From Candolleomyces eurysporus (taxonomy: Eukaryota; Basidiomycota; Agaricomycetes; Agaricales; Psathyrellaceae), in contig JANBPK010000960.1 of the NCBI GenBank assembly GCA_027579435.1, positions 1 through 61,344 on the forward strand: a DNA stretch of 61,344 nt, written 5' to 3'. Of this stretch, positions 37,727 through 48,243 are shown piece after piece; positions within the stretch are counted from its first letter, which is position 1, and every line of letters starts with the position of its first letter. Made by a program: the position numbers and the translations under genes. The notes beneath the pieces are model-generated. The model was not told where the DNA came from and ran no database searches. It saw nothing but the letters and a program-made list of their open reading frames with translations.

Positions 37727-38389
37727 ATGCCCAATCGTCCCCGCAATGTTCGCAACAGCAAGAAGAATAGAAATCTTAATTCTCCGTTCGAGTCTTCAAC
37801 CGACTCGACACCACTAGACTCCCCCATCCTCTCGCCTCCCACTCAGCTCCCTACGCCCCTCCCGGAGCTTGAAGAGCTGGTGCCACACCGTCCACACGAG
37901 GACGCGGAGGAAAGGGAACCCACGGGCCTCGGGTTCACCGTGCCACCGCACGACCAGGACCCCCCGCAAGTCGCCCAACCCCGTCTCATCGACTTTGACC
38001 ACGACGACGACCCCCTTGACCACCTCACTGATCTCTCCATGCCCACTCCTGGGCAGCCCCATGCCCATCCACCACCCTTCATAGCCAACGACGACCACCA
38101 CTCCGTCTACCCAATTACGGAACGTGGCGACGATGACGACATGGACCCCAGCGCCGCTACCGGCGTGTACCGCTCCCCACCGTTCATTGAAGCCCAACTC
38201 CCGGATGAAGAGGACGAGGAAGCTCCGTTGCCGATTTTGCCCCGGATCTCAAGAGAAGCGGGAGGATTTGGCGTGGAGCATGATACTGACAGCGTCGATC
38301 ATGGCTTCGCCGGGTTCTCGGGTGTCGGTGTCGGAGGAGGGATAGGAATAGGGGGAGGGCATGTCAGGTCGCCTACGATTCCGAGGTGA
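37727..38389 (+). CDS. Proline- and acid-rich protein, unrecognised
   Basis: An ATG-started frame of 220 codons begins with a basic segment (MPNRPRNVRNSKKNRN). It then has proline/serine-rich and Asp/Glu-rich low-complexity sequence and a glycine-rich end (GVGVGGGIGIGGGH). The stop codon at 38387 overlaps a strong donor (GTGAGT at 38386), so this may be only the first exon of a longer gene. No downstream exon could be matched. It is probably disordered. It sits inside a segment otherwise duplicated at 24-25.9 kb, where it has no counterpart. Confidence 0.4.
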   Translation: MPNRPRNVRNSKKNRNLNSPFESSTDSTPLDSPILSPPTQLPTPLPELEELVPHRPHEDAEEREPTGLGFTVPPHDQDPPQVAQPRLIDFDHDDDPLDHLTDLSMPTPGQPHAHPPPFIANDDHHSVYPITERGDDDDMDPSAATGVYRSPPFIEAQLPDEEDEEAPLPILPRISREAGGFGVEHDTDSVDHGFAGFSGVGVGGGIGIGGGHVRSPTIPR

Positions 38390-38519
38390 GTCGTCTTCGT
38401 TTCACGTTCCAGTTTCTGCGTACTTTGGTTTTGCTTCGCTTCGTTTCACCCTCTTTCTTCCCCGGTTCGTCGTCCTCATGCGCGTGCTCGCTTGTTTGCT
38501 TCGAAACGGCTTCGGCTTC

Positions 38520-39210
38520 CACTCTATCTTCGTGTTCTCGCTCGGAGCCTTTCGCCTCGTGCCTCCGTTCATCCATTCAACCTTCCTTTTCTATTATCCC
38601 TGCATCGTCATCGGATCCAGTCGACACGTTCCTGTTTACCCCATCCCATCGCACCCATCCCCAAAGTCTGACTCGTGGCGGCTAAAGCTCGCTCGACAAG
38701 TCCCTCCCTCGACCTTTAGTCGATGGCTGCTCGCTCGATGTCGGGCTCAAGGCTCGATGCATCGATGCGTTGAGGTTCGCTTGTTTCACCGCTTGACCTC
38801 GCCACGGTGCCAATTCCCTTGCTCCGACTTCTCTGGGAACGTTTCACTGCACCTTCGCTCATTCTTCGTATCCACCATACACCCCGAGTGACCACGTTCT
38901 TGTTTACCCCATGCCATCGCCCTCACCCCCAAACATTGGATCGTGTATACTAAACCTTACCTGGACACGTTTCGAGAATCAGGGGTTCTAGCGCTCGGGA
39001 ACCCCACTTCGTTCAACTCGTCTCAGGGTTCTATATCTACACGTGTAGACCCTGTAAGTCTCGTGTACTCCGAGTCTGGTTGACGTCTGGGGTGTAGTGG
39101 TACGAGGCGCATGGTTGGAGAAGTATCAGGACGCGACGGGATATGAATGCTGTTCACATGCAGGGATAGCCGCTAGAGGGAGAGCTCAAGGCTCAATGCG
39201 ATGCGTTGGC
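38520..39210. repeat. Dispersed repeat, copies 2 and 3
   Basis: Two diverged tandem units. Each has a GTTTACCCCAT(C/G)CCATCGC block (about 38633 and 38910) and a CTCAAGGCTC(G/A)AT block (38746 and 39185). Both words also occur, in the same order, in copy 1 at 25.1-25.9 kb. There is no coding signal. Confidence 0.5.
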
Positions 39211-39344
39211 GTTTGGTTGTCGTTGTGTGCGTCTTGGTGCTACTGCGGCGGGACGATAGCTGTTAGCCTCGTTTCGAGATTGTTGCTTTCATTCTCTTCC
39301 TTCTTTCGTCTCCTTTGCATTTATTGTACCCTTTCTCTTTCGCA

Positions 39345-40978
39345 ATGTCTACTTTTACATCGTCCCTCGATGACCTTACAACTAACCTACCTTCCTACAG
39401 CCGGACTTTATCTTCTAGGATCTCGCCTCCGTCGCTCTCAGCAACGGCTCATTCACGCTCCCAGTCTCAATCATCCTCCGTATCGGCTGTAGCCCACTCG
39501 CGTTCTCCCTCCAGCCCAATCGCGACAGCGCCAGGGAGTGGAGCCTTGGATAGCCTGTCGAGGACTCTAAGGTCTTTCTCGCCGTTCCCAGCTCCATCGC
39601 CAACGGAATCCGTCCCTTCTCCTCGACGCCGTACTCAAGATCAGCAGTCCACTTCTCGAACAGATAGAGGACGTGAAGGACATGCTAGTACCTCGTCTCA
39701 CAGGCACGAGGAGCAGGATCGAAGGACGCAAGAATTCGAGAGAGAGTATGAGAGGGATGACAGCTCGTTTGGATACGGTGCTACTGGTGCTGGGAGTGGG
39801 GAAGGGTATGGATACGGATATGGACATTCCGCACGGTCGCCTCCATCATCTGCGGGTCTCGGTTCGATGAAGGAGGGTCCAACCTTAGCTACTCCAAATG
39901 TGACGGCGAAGACGAGTGGGCTGACCGAGAAGCTGAGGAGCCCACCTCAACGTTCGCAGAGTCGTCAGCGACGAGGGGAGGATGAACGGCACCAAGATAG
40001 TAAGAGGAGGAGTGTAGTCGGGGTAGGAGAGGAGGTCGATAGAGTTGCTTGGGCGAGGTGGGATAGGCTGAGGGGAGGTGGGAGCGTACGGAAGGGAAGG
40101 TAAGCATGTTTTTTTTCGATTCGTGTTCTTTTCTTCGTTGCTTTCTCTATTTGTTCTCGTACGTCACACTTATTTGCTCGTCCATCCTCTTCCCTTTTGC
40201 TCCCTTCACGTTTGCTGTCGACTTGAACTCTTCGATTGTCGTTCATCGCTTGATAATCCTTTTCGTTTATGTCTTTTCCTTTCATATAATCATGTTCACG
40301 CGCTGACGGTTGTTCCTCTCTCCAGTCCACTGCTTATCATCGGTTATGCGTCCGGCTTTCAGATCTGGGACGTGTCGAACTTGGCGTCTGCCACCGAAGT
40401 GCTCAATCTCAAGTTCGATACCGGTTCCACCGATACTCAGGAATGGTGTGACGGTAGAATTGAGAAGGTGGCGAGCGTTGCCGTTATACCCCAGGAAGCC
40501 TCGAAGGAAGGAAAAAGCCTCGGAGAAACTGTGAGGATGGGAGAGGACGGAAGGGATACAATGTTGGGTGTTTTGTGAGTCCCTCAAGTCTTCTCGTCGT
40601 TATCGAGTACTGAAACGCCTTCTTTCGCTTGACGAATACAGACTTGAAGCTCGACCCTCGTCGGACCCGAATGCAAGCTCGACAATATCTCTAGCCATCT
40701 ATTCGCTGAGAACCCATCATGTCGTCGAACGACTCTCGTTTGATGGTGCGCCGAACAGGTTGGAGTGTAGTGAGAAGTTGATTGTTGTACGTTTCCTTCG
40801 CTTTTCACTCCCTATTGTCACTGAACGATCCATTCTCCTCAGTCGACTTCTTCACCTCCAGCTCTTCACGTCATTTCGACATCGTCGTTTCGGAAAATCC
40901 ATACCATCTCAGCATCTGGGCTTGCGACCTTCATGGCTCCTCGTACGACAGCGTATACATCTTTGGTTATGGGTGGTG
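39345..40978 (+). CDS. BCAS3-type WD40 protein, N-terminal part only
   Basis: Exons 39345-40099, 40326-40574, 40643-40788 and 40843-40978 join in frame. A Ser/Arg-rich disordered start (MSTFTSSLDDLTTNL) runs to VAWARWDRLRGGG. It is followed by SPLLIIGYASGFQIWDVSNL and then ATEVLNL, LAIYSLRTHHVVERLSFDG, and SEKLIV-VSTSSPPALHVIS and SFRKIHTI. This is the start of the BCAS3/Atg18-like beta-propeller, whose family members act as membrane-associated phosphoinositide-binding autophagy factors. Those proteins normally continue for several hundred residues. Here the propeller stops after about two blades, and the sequence passes into an aspartic peptidase within ~200 bases. Either the gene is truncated or the window is misjoined. 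Confidence 0.65.
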
Positions 40979-41164
40979 GTGAGTGCATTCTTTGTCTTCG
41001 ATTTTCGATCTCGGTTGAGGGCCGCAGTTTCGCTGTGCTTGGTCAAACCGTTCTCATCTTTGTTCGTCCTGTCTCATTGTTTTCGAGAGCGAGCCGTTCG
41101 GCCGACTCTCCCTCGTTCTTACCGCTTTATTAGATCCCTCCCTAACCCTCCCTTTGCTCTTCAG

Positions 41165-43182
41165 CCCACTGACTCGACCGTTTATAGTGTTCCCAAGCGC
41201 CGTCCTGGATACCGGTGTACCCCGCACACTCGCCACCAGCCGGATTGCGAATGCAATTTATGGAGCGGTGGGTGTGACTCCTGCGGAGGACGGAATGTGT
41301 GAGTCCATTACTTTGTTCGACACTACAGTCCCCTTCCACTCCCATGTAAATCTCCTCGCCGTACTCACAGGGTTTCCGCTCGTTTATAGACTACGTCCCT
41401 TGCTCGACCCCTCTCAACCTGACAATCAAACTCGACAACCGAAAACCAATTTCGATACACCCACTCGACCTCACCGCCGAGCCGCAAGGAGAGCCGCAAG
41501 CCTCGTTCTGTATCGGCCTCATCCAATCTGCCGACTCGGCTTTGGGTAAGTGATGTCTACCTCCCATTTTGAACAACGCATTAAACGTCGGTTCCGCAGG
41601 GCGACCAAACTCGATTGGCGATATGATTCTAGCAGTTCCGTTCTTGAGAAACGTCTATAGCGTAATGGCGTACCAAGACGTTGGAGCAGGCGGGAGCTTC
41701 GAGCGCATGCCACCCTTTCCCTCAGGCGACGAAACCACCACTTCCACCGACGAAGCGCCCTCGACAACGACGACAACCAATACAACGGTGACAACGACGA
41801 CGACTACGTCAAGTGCGACGACCTCGACGATCGCTTCGTCTGTTATCACACCGAGACTCGGTCTGCTGGGCATCACCGATCCTTCTATCGCCTTGGAAGA
41901 ATTTCGCCAAGTCCGAGTCCTACGACAGCCAATCTCCACAAACTCGACGAACGGAACAAATCGCAACCCTACCGCTGCTGATTCAGGCGGCTCAGGGAAG
42001 AGGCTCAGCGTAGGCATCATCGTCCTCATCGCCCTCGCTGGATTCGTGCTCGTAGCATTTATCGTATTCGGAGCGCGGTGGTGGATGATCAGAAGGCGGT
42101 ATAAGAAGAATGAACTGAGTGGGAAGACGTCGAATAACCCTTCGGAAATCTTCAATGATACTGCAGGGGGTAGTGGGTCGAATACGCCGAGGGGACTTGG
42201 GTTTGGGTATGGTGGTGGTGCGTCGTTGAGTACGGAAGGTACCACCGCGACTGGGAGAGAGAAGTGGATGCAGTTGGATACGCTGGGTATGGGCGGGGGT
42301 GGATATGCTATCGCTGCCGCAGTGTCGAAAGAGCAGAGTCGGCAGAGTCGGATCGAGAGGGAGAAGGTGCTGGTTAGTGAGGGACTTCGCGATGACACGT
42401 CGAAGGGGAGGCTTTCAGATGACGCCGACAACGACGAAAACGCAAAGACCCTGGCGAATTCAAAATCAACTTCGACGTTCCGCTCTGAAAGCGGGAGTGT
42501 TGGTGAACAATATATCCGACATTCTCGTATCTCGTGGCCCCCCAACAAGACCGATCATCTCCGTCAGGGCAGTGATAGTACGGTGGGGAGTAGTGGTAGC
42601 AGTCGCGCTAGGAAGGATACGAGCGGTGCCGGTCTAGACAGGGCTAGGATGGACAGTTTCGTTCTGCCTCTTGTCGAAGGGTCAACGACGACTCTGCAGC
42701 AGCCAGAAAGACGGTACCCTCAGCCATTGGACCTTCAGGACAAGGACACAACCGAGGCCCCACCAGGACTGGGTAGCGGCTTGACGGGCATGGCCCCTCT
42801 CCCCCGAAATAACGATGTCGATCGACGCCAATGGGATTCAACTTTCGACGACGTACCTAGTCAACCCCAGTCCTTGGATGAATACGCTGCCTACGCTTCA
42901 CCTCTATCGAGTCGTCAACGTCGGAGTCGGAGTAGGAGTCAACCAAGAAAGTCCCAGGTGGATAGTATGGGATTGTTTTCGCCGTTGCCCAGTAGCACGC
43001 TCGGTGACTTTGGTGATCAACAGGAAGGAGTCGGGGGGAGTCGGTCGAGGAAGAACAAGATTAGCGTGGATGGAGTAGAGTTTGTTGGGAGTGTTGGATA
43101 CCATCCTCATCATCGAAAGGGGACGTTGTCGGGTGCGAATGGTTGGGGTGAGGAGAGTGGGACTATTGGACAGGCGCTTTGA
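41165..43182 (+). CDS. Membrane-anchored aspartic peptidase (A1), C-terminal lobe only
   Basis: Exons about 41165-41298, 41390-41545 and 41600-43182 join in frame. VFPSAVLDTGVPRTLATS contains the second catalytic DTG (about 41205). It is followed by YYVPCSTPLNLTIKL, SFCIGLIQ and GDMILAVPFLRNVYSVMAY, the C-lobe of fungal pepsin-like peptidases. A threonine-rich stalk (about 41740-41840) leads to a transmembrane helix (SVGIIVLIALAGFVLVAFIV), then a basic RRRYKKNE and a ~320-residue disordered cytoplasmic tail. The N-lobe with the first DTG, the flap tyrosine and the signal peptide are all missing upstream, so the protein as read cannot be catalytic. It lies directly behind the truncated BCAS3-like gene. 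Confidence 0.75.
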
Positions 43183-43629
43183 TGTTTTCCTCTTAATTCG
43201 TCATTTCTACTCGTGACATTCTCTTATTATCGCAGTCTTTCTTTACTTGCCTTTGGACATGGAGCGATGGTCTCCCGCATGCTCATTTCACTATCTTTCC
43301 CGTCATTTTGATTTAGCTCGCTTGGACTCTATGTACAATTATGCATCGAAAGTTAGTATCCCGCATCTCTAGTTGAAATTCCCCATTAGTTAGCATTTGC
43401 GCCAAAACAAAACCTTGCTTTGCTGTGTACATTAGTTAACGTCTGAAAACCCCTTCTTGGAGCGATTGGGGGGCGGCTAAGGGCTGACACAGTTTTTCCC
43501 GCTCGGCCGGCTCCTTGGTAATTACGACTCTTGATGTTGCGACGAGAACAGCTACAAACACTTGGCCACGATAAGGTCAGTGTGAGCGTTGTGCACTCGA
43601 AAAAATGCTCACTTTATCATGGGAGCAGC
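43183..43629. other. 3' flank of the peptidase gene
   Basis: A T-rich 3' end and then nothing recognisable. Confidence 0.4.
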
Positions 43630-43647
43630 TTAGGGTTAGGGTTAAGG
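43630..43647 (+). repeat. Short interstitial telomere-like repeat
   Basis: Two perfect TTAGGG units and one near unit (TTAAGG). TTAGGG is the usual basidiomycete telomere repeat. It marks the start of the repeat block that precedes the element genes. Confidence 0.7.
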
Positions 43648-43650
43648 GGG

Positions 43651-43790
43651 ACTCTAGGGACCAATCCCTAGAAATTTCCGATCCTTAGGACCAATCCCTA
43701 GAGCTCCAGAGCTTGACCCTGGACCCAATCCCTAGGAACAATCCCTAGAGCTCTAGAGCAACCCTAGCACCAATCCCTGGGACAATCTCT
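43651..43790 (+). repeat. Degenerate tandem CCAATCCCTAG repeats
   Basis: At least four copies of CCAATCCCTAG(A/G), spaced ~25-40 bases, with inverted partners (CTAGGGACCAATCCCTAG forms a hairpin at about 43654-43671). Confidence 0.6.
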
Positions 43791-43800
43791 ATCTCTATAG

Positions 43801-43850
43801 CTCTATAACTCAACTCTCTAACTCAACTCTCTAGCTCAACTCTCTAGACA
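43801..43850 (+). repeat. 13-bp tandem repeat
   Basis: CTCTCTAACTCAA in about 3.7 copies with one or two changes each. Confidence 0.7.
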
Positions 43851-44279
43851 AAACCTTGCACCCATCCCTATATCCAAGATAACTGCATGCACCATTCACT
43901 ACAGCTAAGCATCCACAAGTTCTATCCTTCACAGTGTTAGATACTAATCTATTTCTTGACTTCACAGATCCAGTGCTCACTTCCATCCAGAGATGCATGC
44001 AAGTGGGATCGTCGAGGCACGCGGCAGCTTATAATTATTATCTGAATTAAGGAAGATTAGACGCTCGGGCATCAAGTATAGCTATAATCATAATCTACGT
44101 GATCATGACGCACTCGCAATCTACTCTGATGCACTCAAGGATCTACCCCAGCGTTCGCATCAGCCGGACGGCCGTCTCAATGCTCGCACATGGAGCATAT
44201 GTAATCATCGAGGCACAAACCTGTTGCTCATATGATTAGTCATTCAAGTATCGAGTAGAATCTGTATTAAGGCCTACAC

Positions 44280-44515
44280 AATCACAATATACTCCTGATC
44301 CTCTCCGATGTACCCGTCTGACTTGTGAATATCCCCCAATGTGCACTCTGGACTCGTCGATTCCCTCCAATGTACTCATCTTGACTCGCGGATGTCCTCC
44401 AGTATGCACATCGGACTCGTCGATTTCCTCCAGTGTGCATGACGGACTCGTCGATTCCCTCCAGTACGCACGGCGGAATTGTTGATTGTCTCCAGTGTGC
44501 ATGTTAGGGCTCATT
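44280..44515 (+). repeat. 31-bp minisatellite, block 1
   Basis: At least five units of 31-32 bases following CTCC, each with the core GCAC(A/T)(C/T)(G/T)GGACTCGTCGAT. An open frame on the minus strand simply translates the repeat. Confidence 0.7.
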
Positions 44516-44654
44516 TCTACACTCCGACGCGTAGACAATTATTGTTGAGGCAACATTGCTCTCAAGCATTCTCAAGCATTGTCTGTAGAGGTAAACGGTG
44601 CCGCAAAATTCGAGTAGTAAACGTCAGGTATAATTTCAACCGTAGTTTACACAA

Positions 44655-44796
44655 CTCCCGATCTACTCCGATATGTGCATCGGACTCGTGGATTTACTCT
44701 GATGCGCACATCGGGCTCGTGGATTTACTCCGACGTTCACATCGGACTCATATGTGTACACTGACGTTCACATGGGACTCGCCGATCCCCTCCGAC
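44655..44796 (+). repeat. 31-bp minisatellite, block 2
   Basis: Four more units of exactly 31 bases (core CACATCGGACTCGTGGAT, then TTACTC), separated from block 1 by ~140 unrelated bases. Confidence 0.7.
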
Positions 44797-45029
44797 TGGT
44801 AGGCAGAGGTGACATTTCTTTCAAGCAACATCTATAGAAGTAGACTTTGCCACTATGAGTAGTATTACCTTAATTTTACCTTAACGTCAATAGAAAAAAT
44901 AGGTTAAGCTAATTGAACCTTTCATATAGCATGAGTTAACGAAGTCGGGNAAAAAAAGGAAGTCATCTTTCGATCAATAGTTGAAACTTATAAGAACCTC
45001 AAACCGTTCTGTAATCGCCAGACTTAGCG

Positions 45030-45945
45030 ATGTCTTCCACTAACCCAGCACCCGTACTTGACATTTCCACCATGCCGCGCATTGGCGACCCGTTCTTCAC
45101 CGTGTGGGCTGACAACCTCTACACATTTGAGGTAAGCGTTCATTCTCTCTAAATTTTAGTGCATGCTCAACACTATCTTGAAGGCCGACGAGCGACAGCT
45201 CTCCCCACAGATTCCTGACATAGGCTCCGTTTTCCTCGCTCTCTCTCAACCGGAGAAGGACTTCGCGGCTACAATGTCGTATTTCGTTGATCAGGCCAGA
45301 GAGCAGGATCGTGTTGAGGCTTTCCTCGCCACCTGCTACGGCTTCCTTTTTGCTCAATGGCCGTTCAGGCATCAGGCACCATTTCACTTCCCATGGTATA
45401 CCTTAGAAAAGAAAAAGGTAAGTGAATGTGTTGCATTCACAGCGATATCTCTGACGTTTCTCAGTATTTCCGTCTTGAACTCCTTCGCTGCCGCCGAACA
45501 CTGTACACATTCAACCCTCCTTACGACTGGGAAGTCGTCCTATCTCTCCCTTACCCCTCCTTTCAACGCCTTTCCGAAACGCTCACGGCACAGAGCCTCG
45601 TCCTTGAGCAAACAGCCGCCGATCGTCTCAGGATGCATGATGGGGTGAGTCCAATCTATCGCAATCGTTACTGATTCTCACTCAAAGAACAATGAACTTA
45701 GGCAACGCTACCAAGTTCAATCAGCTCCGACGTTTCAGGGACTCAGCAAGGTGATTCAACCAATGACGGTGGTATCAGAGGCTGGCTCTGATGTCACTCT
45801 TGTGAACCGTCCCCCTCCTCCTGCTCGCTCGAGCCATAGGAGAAGGAGAGCTTCTCAACTTCCGTGCTCACTCAGCAGGGTACCCATGTCCTCTCTTTCC
45901 ACGTTCGTTGTCAGTGATGGCAGTGAGAATGAAGCCGAAGGTTAG
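45030..45945 (+). CDS. Unrecognised element gene 1
   Basis: A TATAAG box lies at 44989-44994. The ATG at 45030 opens a first exon MSSTNPAPVLDISTMPRIGD ending in LYTFE. After short introns come CMLNTILKADERQLSPQIPD plus PEKDFAATMSYFVDQAREQD and APFHFPWYTLEKKK (to about 45417), then YFRLELLRCRRTLYTFNPPY (about 45465-45642). The last exon has a basic SSHRRRRASQ patch and an acidic end with stop at 45945. Total about 270 residues, mostly helical, with no domain I know. It lies at the left edge of the 45-60.5 kb gene block and shares its compact style. Confidence 0.6.
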
Positions 45946-46189
45946 AGAGTAAAGTAGCTAGATTAAGTTTGTCAAAGTGTTTTGTATTTTTCGTACTTGG
46001 AATCTGTAGGAATCGATCGGAAAGAGCTTTGTATTGAGATATAGAGCAACGATATATAGGGAGGATCAGACCATAAAACTTCAACTTCAACGTACAAATA
46101 CATGCAGGTAGCTAGTTAACGAGGTATTGACATAGAAAGAAAAAATACGAAGGCAGGCAGGCGGGACATCATAAAACATGTCGAATACA

Positions 46190-47420
46190 TTACGAGAGGT
46201 ACGGCTTCGACTTTGACTTTGACTTGCGGCTGTTGGGATTTGGCTTCGACGTCGCCAAGGCTGGAGGCAGTCTGGACGATGAGGACTCACGAGAGGAGAC
46301 GCTCGGGAAGCCCCCAGCTTCACGAACTACTGGAAATAAGAGTGAGGACTCGAAGATGTTAGTTAGAATACACACTCACCATTTCCGTGTCTCGATGGGC
46401 CCGAGGGAAAAGAAATGTCGTCTGGAGGGTCATCTGGCCTCTTCGAACTCAGACCCATCTTTCTTTTTCCACGAAATGCCTCGGGAATGCCCTGAACCTT
46501 CTTCGGAGGGGGACTTCCAGCGCGGTTGTCTTGCAGAGTCGCTGCTGGCTTCGCAGACGGCTTTCTTGCAAAAGGATTTGTAGTGGGAGCCGACTTTCCA
46601 GAGGGCTGGCTCGCAAATGGATCGACAGCAGGATGGAGGAAGACAGGTGGTTGTGATCGACGAGGAGTAGGAGAGGGAGGGCATCGAATACCCATGGACT
46701 CAAAGGTAGGAAAGATAGGTTGCATAAGGGGAGACTTATCGTCGACAATGGTGTGATCTCTGCCTTCAAATTTCACTGGAGACACAAGGCGGGCTTTCTT
46801 GAAGATAGGCTCTTGATCACGCTCTGAGGGCGACGTAACCTGACTCTCGGGCGTGAACAGTGATAGAGCGAGCTGGGCTTTCGGAGATGGGGACACGGGT
46901 TCTCGAACTCTCTTTAGTCCGAAAGGATCAATTGCTAAGATTATCCATCATTAATTGAACAGAGCCTCTCAATCGTGTAAGCAGAGCGTACCAATGTCCT
47001 CGTCGACGCCATCGTCCTCTTCGATACTCTCTTCGACGTTAGTGATCGCAGAGCTGGCAACAGCGTTTAATCCCGCCAGAATGGTAGGGTCTGGCTCGGA
47101 ATCAACGTCCATTTCCTCGTCTAAGTAGACCGTAAATTAAGAGAGATCAAAGAAATAGAAACAAGTAAACATACCTGAGGAGCCGTATGCAAGAATGGAA
47201 GAGATCGACGAGTTCTCGCGATCTAAAACTTGTCAGCCAAGGCTAAGAGATGCAAAGAACAGCAAGGAAATCTTACCTGAGTTGGAGCGAGCATACGACG
47301 AGAAGTCAGTACGTTCACCATCTGAGGTAGTCATATGCGTGGAGGCGTCAGTGCTGGTGCCTCCGTCGAGGGCAGAATCTGAAGGTAGCTGTGAAGGCTC
47401 CTCCTCATCTTCCTAACTAT
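46190..47420 (-). CDS. Unrecognised disordered element gene 2
   Basis: The only minus-strand gene of the block. Exons (right to left): EDEEEPSQLPSDSALDGG (to about 47,278), RENSSISSILAYGSS (about 47,220-47,175), an acidic exon with EEMDVDSEPDPTILAGL (about 47,118-46,993), and a long exon from AIDPFGLKRVREP to DISFPSGPSRHG (about 46,935-46,380). A basic end finishes SKSKSKPYLS at 46190. The long exon is rich in proline and serine with PFA-type repeats (DPFASQPSG, NPFARKPSA) and patches such as FKKARLVSP that may be nuclear localisation signals. No fold is recognised. The start codon was not found; the first visible exon begins after an acceptor at about 47,420. Confidence 0.5.
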
Positions 47421-47478
47421 CTTATTTCCGTACATCAGTCAATGTAGCTAGGTATTTAGGCGATTTCATAGGAAATCC

Positions 47479-48243
47479 AAATTATTTGAGGCCGGAATTG
47501 GCTCAAATAATTTATGTAGTACATTTGGCTAGGGCCGACTTACGTTAGGTGAATCGTGTCCAACGTAGAATAATATACATGGGTCAGTCAAAAAAAAGTT
47601 ATGCGAGATGGAATCGAGGTCAAATAATATTTGCATTTCAGGTGAACTGTGATTATGCGAGACCAAAGATCCATCAAATAATTTGACGTTCAGCTTAGCG
47701 AGGTTATGCGAGACGGAATTGAGGTCAAATAATTTGTACGTTAGATGAACTGAAATTATGCGAGTCCACGGTTGCATCAAATAATTCTTTATTTTCATAG
47801 GAGGGCACACGACTTATGTGAGTTTGATATCAGATCGCATAACTCAAAGCAAATGTAGATTGAGATGTACTTATTTGATGCGGAATTGAGGACAAATAAT
47901 TTTGGAAGTTATGACCATGACTCTCGTTGTGTTCGTGTCCTAAGTTTTGCTAGAATAACGCTTAGTAAGTGAGTGTGATTCAACGCAACTTATGTGAGTG
48001 CGAGATCAGCTCAGAGGTCAGCAACCGAGATCGACATAGATCGAGAGAGAGATATTATGCAAACCTGAAAACGGCTCAGATAATTTCAAGAGGACTCAGA
48101 TGTAAATACATGCAAGTTCACAGACGTAGACTTAGATCAACTTATTGAGACAGAGATCAGAAGAAAAGCAAGTCTCGGTACCACCATTCAACGTAGATCA
48201 AGCGAGGCAGATTATGCGAGTCTGAAAACAGCTCAAATAATTT
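47479..48243. repeat. Array of ~10 hyphenated inverted repeats (N11 spacer)
   Basis: The best unit is a perfect 12-bp inverted repeat, aaattatttgag (47479-47490) and ctcaaataattt (47502-47513), with 11 bases between. Units of the form ATTATGCGAG-N11-(C/G/A)TCAAATAAT start near 47598, 47652, 47703 and 47754, with weaker ones near 47813, 47870, 47993 and 48054, and a clear one at 48211-48241. The spacer is 11 nt wherever both arms can be read. Spacing between units is irregular (about 50-150 bases). No gene lies within. The left arm usually reads TTATGCGAG and the right arm CAAATAAT, so most units are asymmetric. This looks like a protein-binding or recombination-site array. Confidence 0.7.

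Noticed and set aside
37814..38197. Minus-strand frame rich in V and G
   Set aside because: Shadow of the proline/acid-rich plus-strand ORF.
41655..42548. 297-codon minus-strand frame
   Set aside because: It is the shadow of the peptidase stalk, membrane helix and tail, which match known proteins on the plus strand. Its low-complexity valine runs mirror the threonine repeats.
43630..43647. A true chromosome end
   Set aside because: Only two to three units, with ordinary genes on both sides. At most it is an interstitial remnant.
44236..44538. 100-codon minus-strand frame with internal repeats
   Set aside because: It only translates the 31-bp minisatellite. The period is not a multiple of three, so no stable protein repeat results.
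47479..48243. CRISPR-like array
   Set aside because: The repeats are hyphenated palindromes with fixed internal spacers and irregular distances, in a eukaryotic setting with no cas genes.
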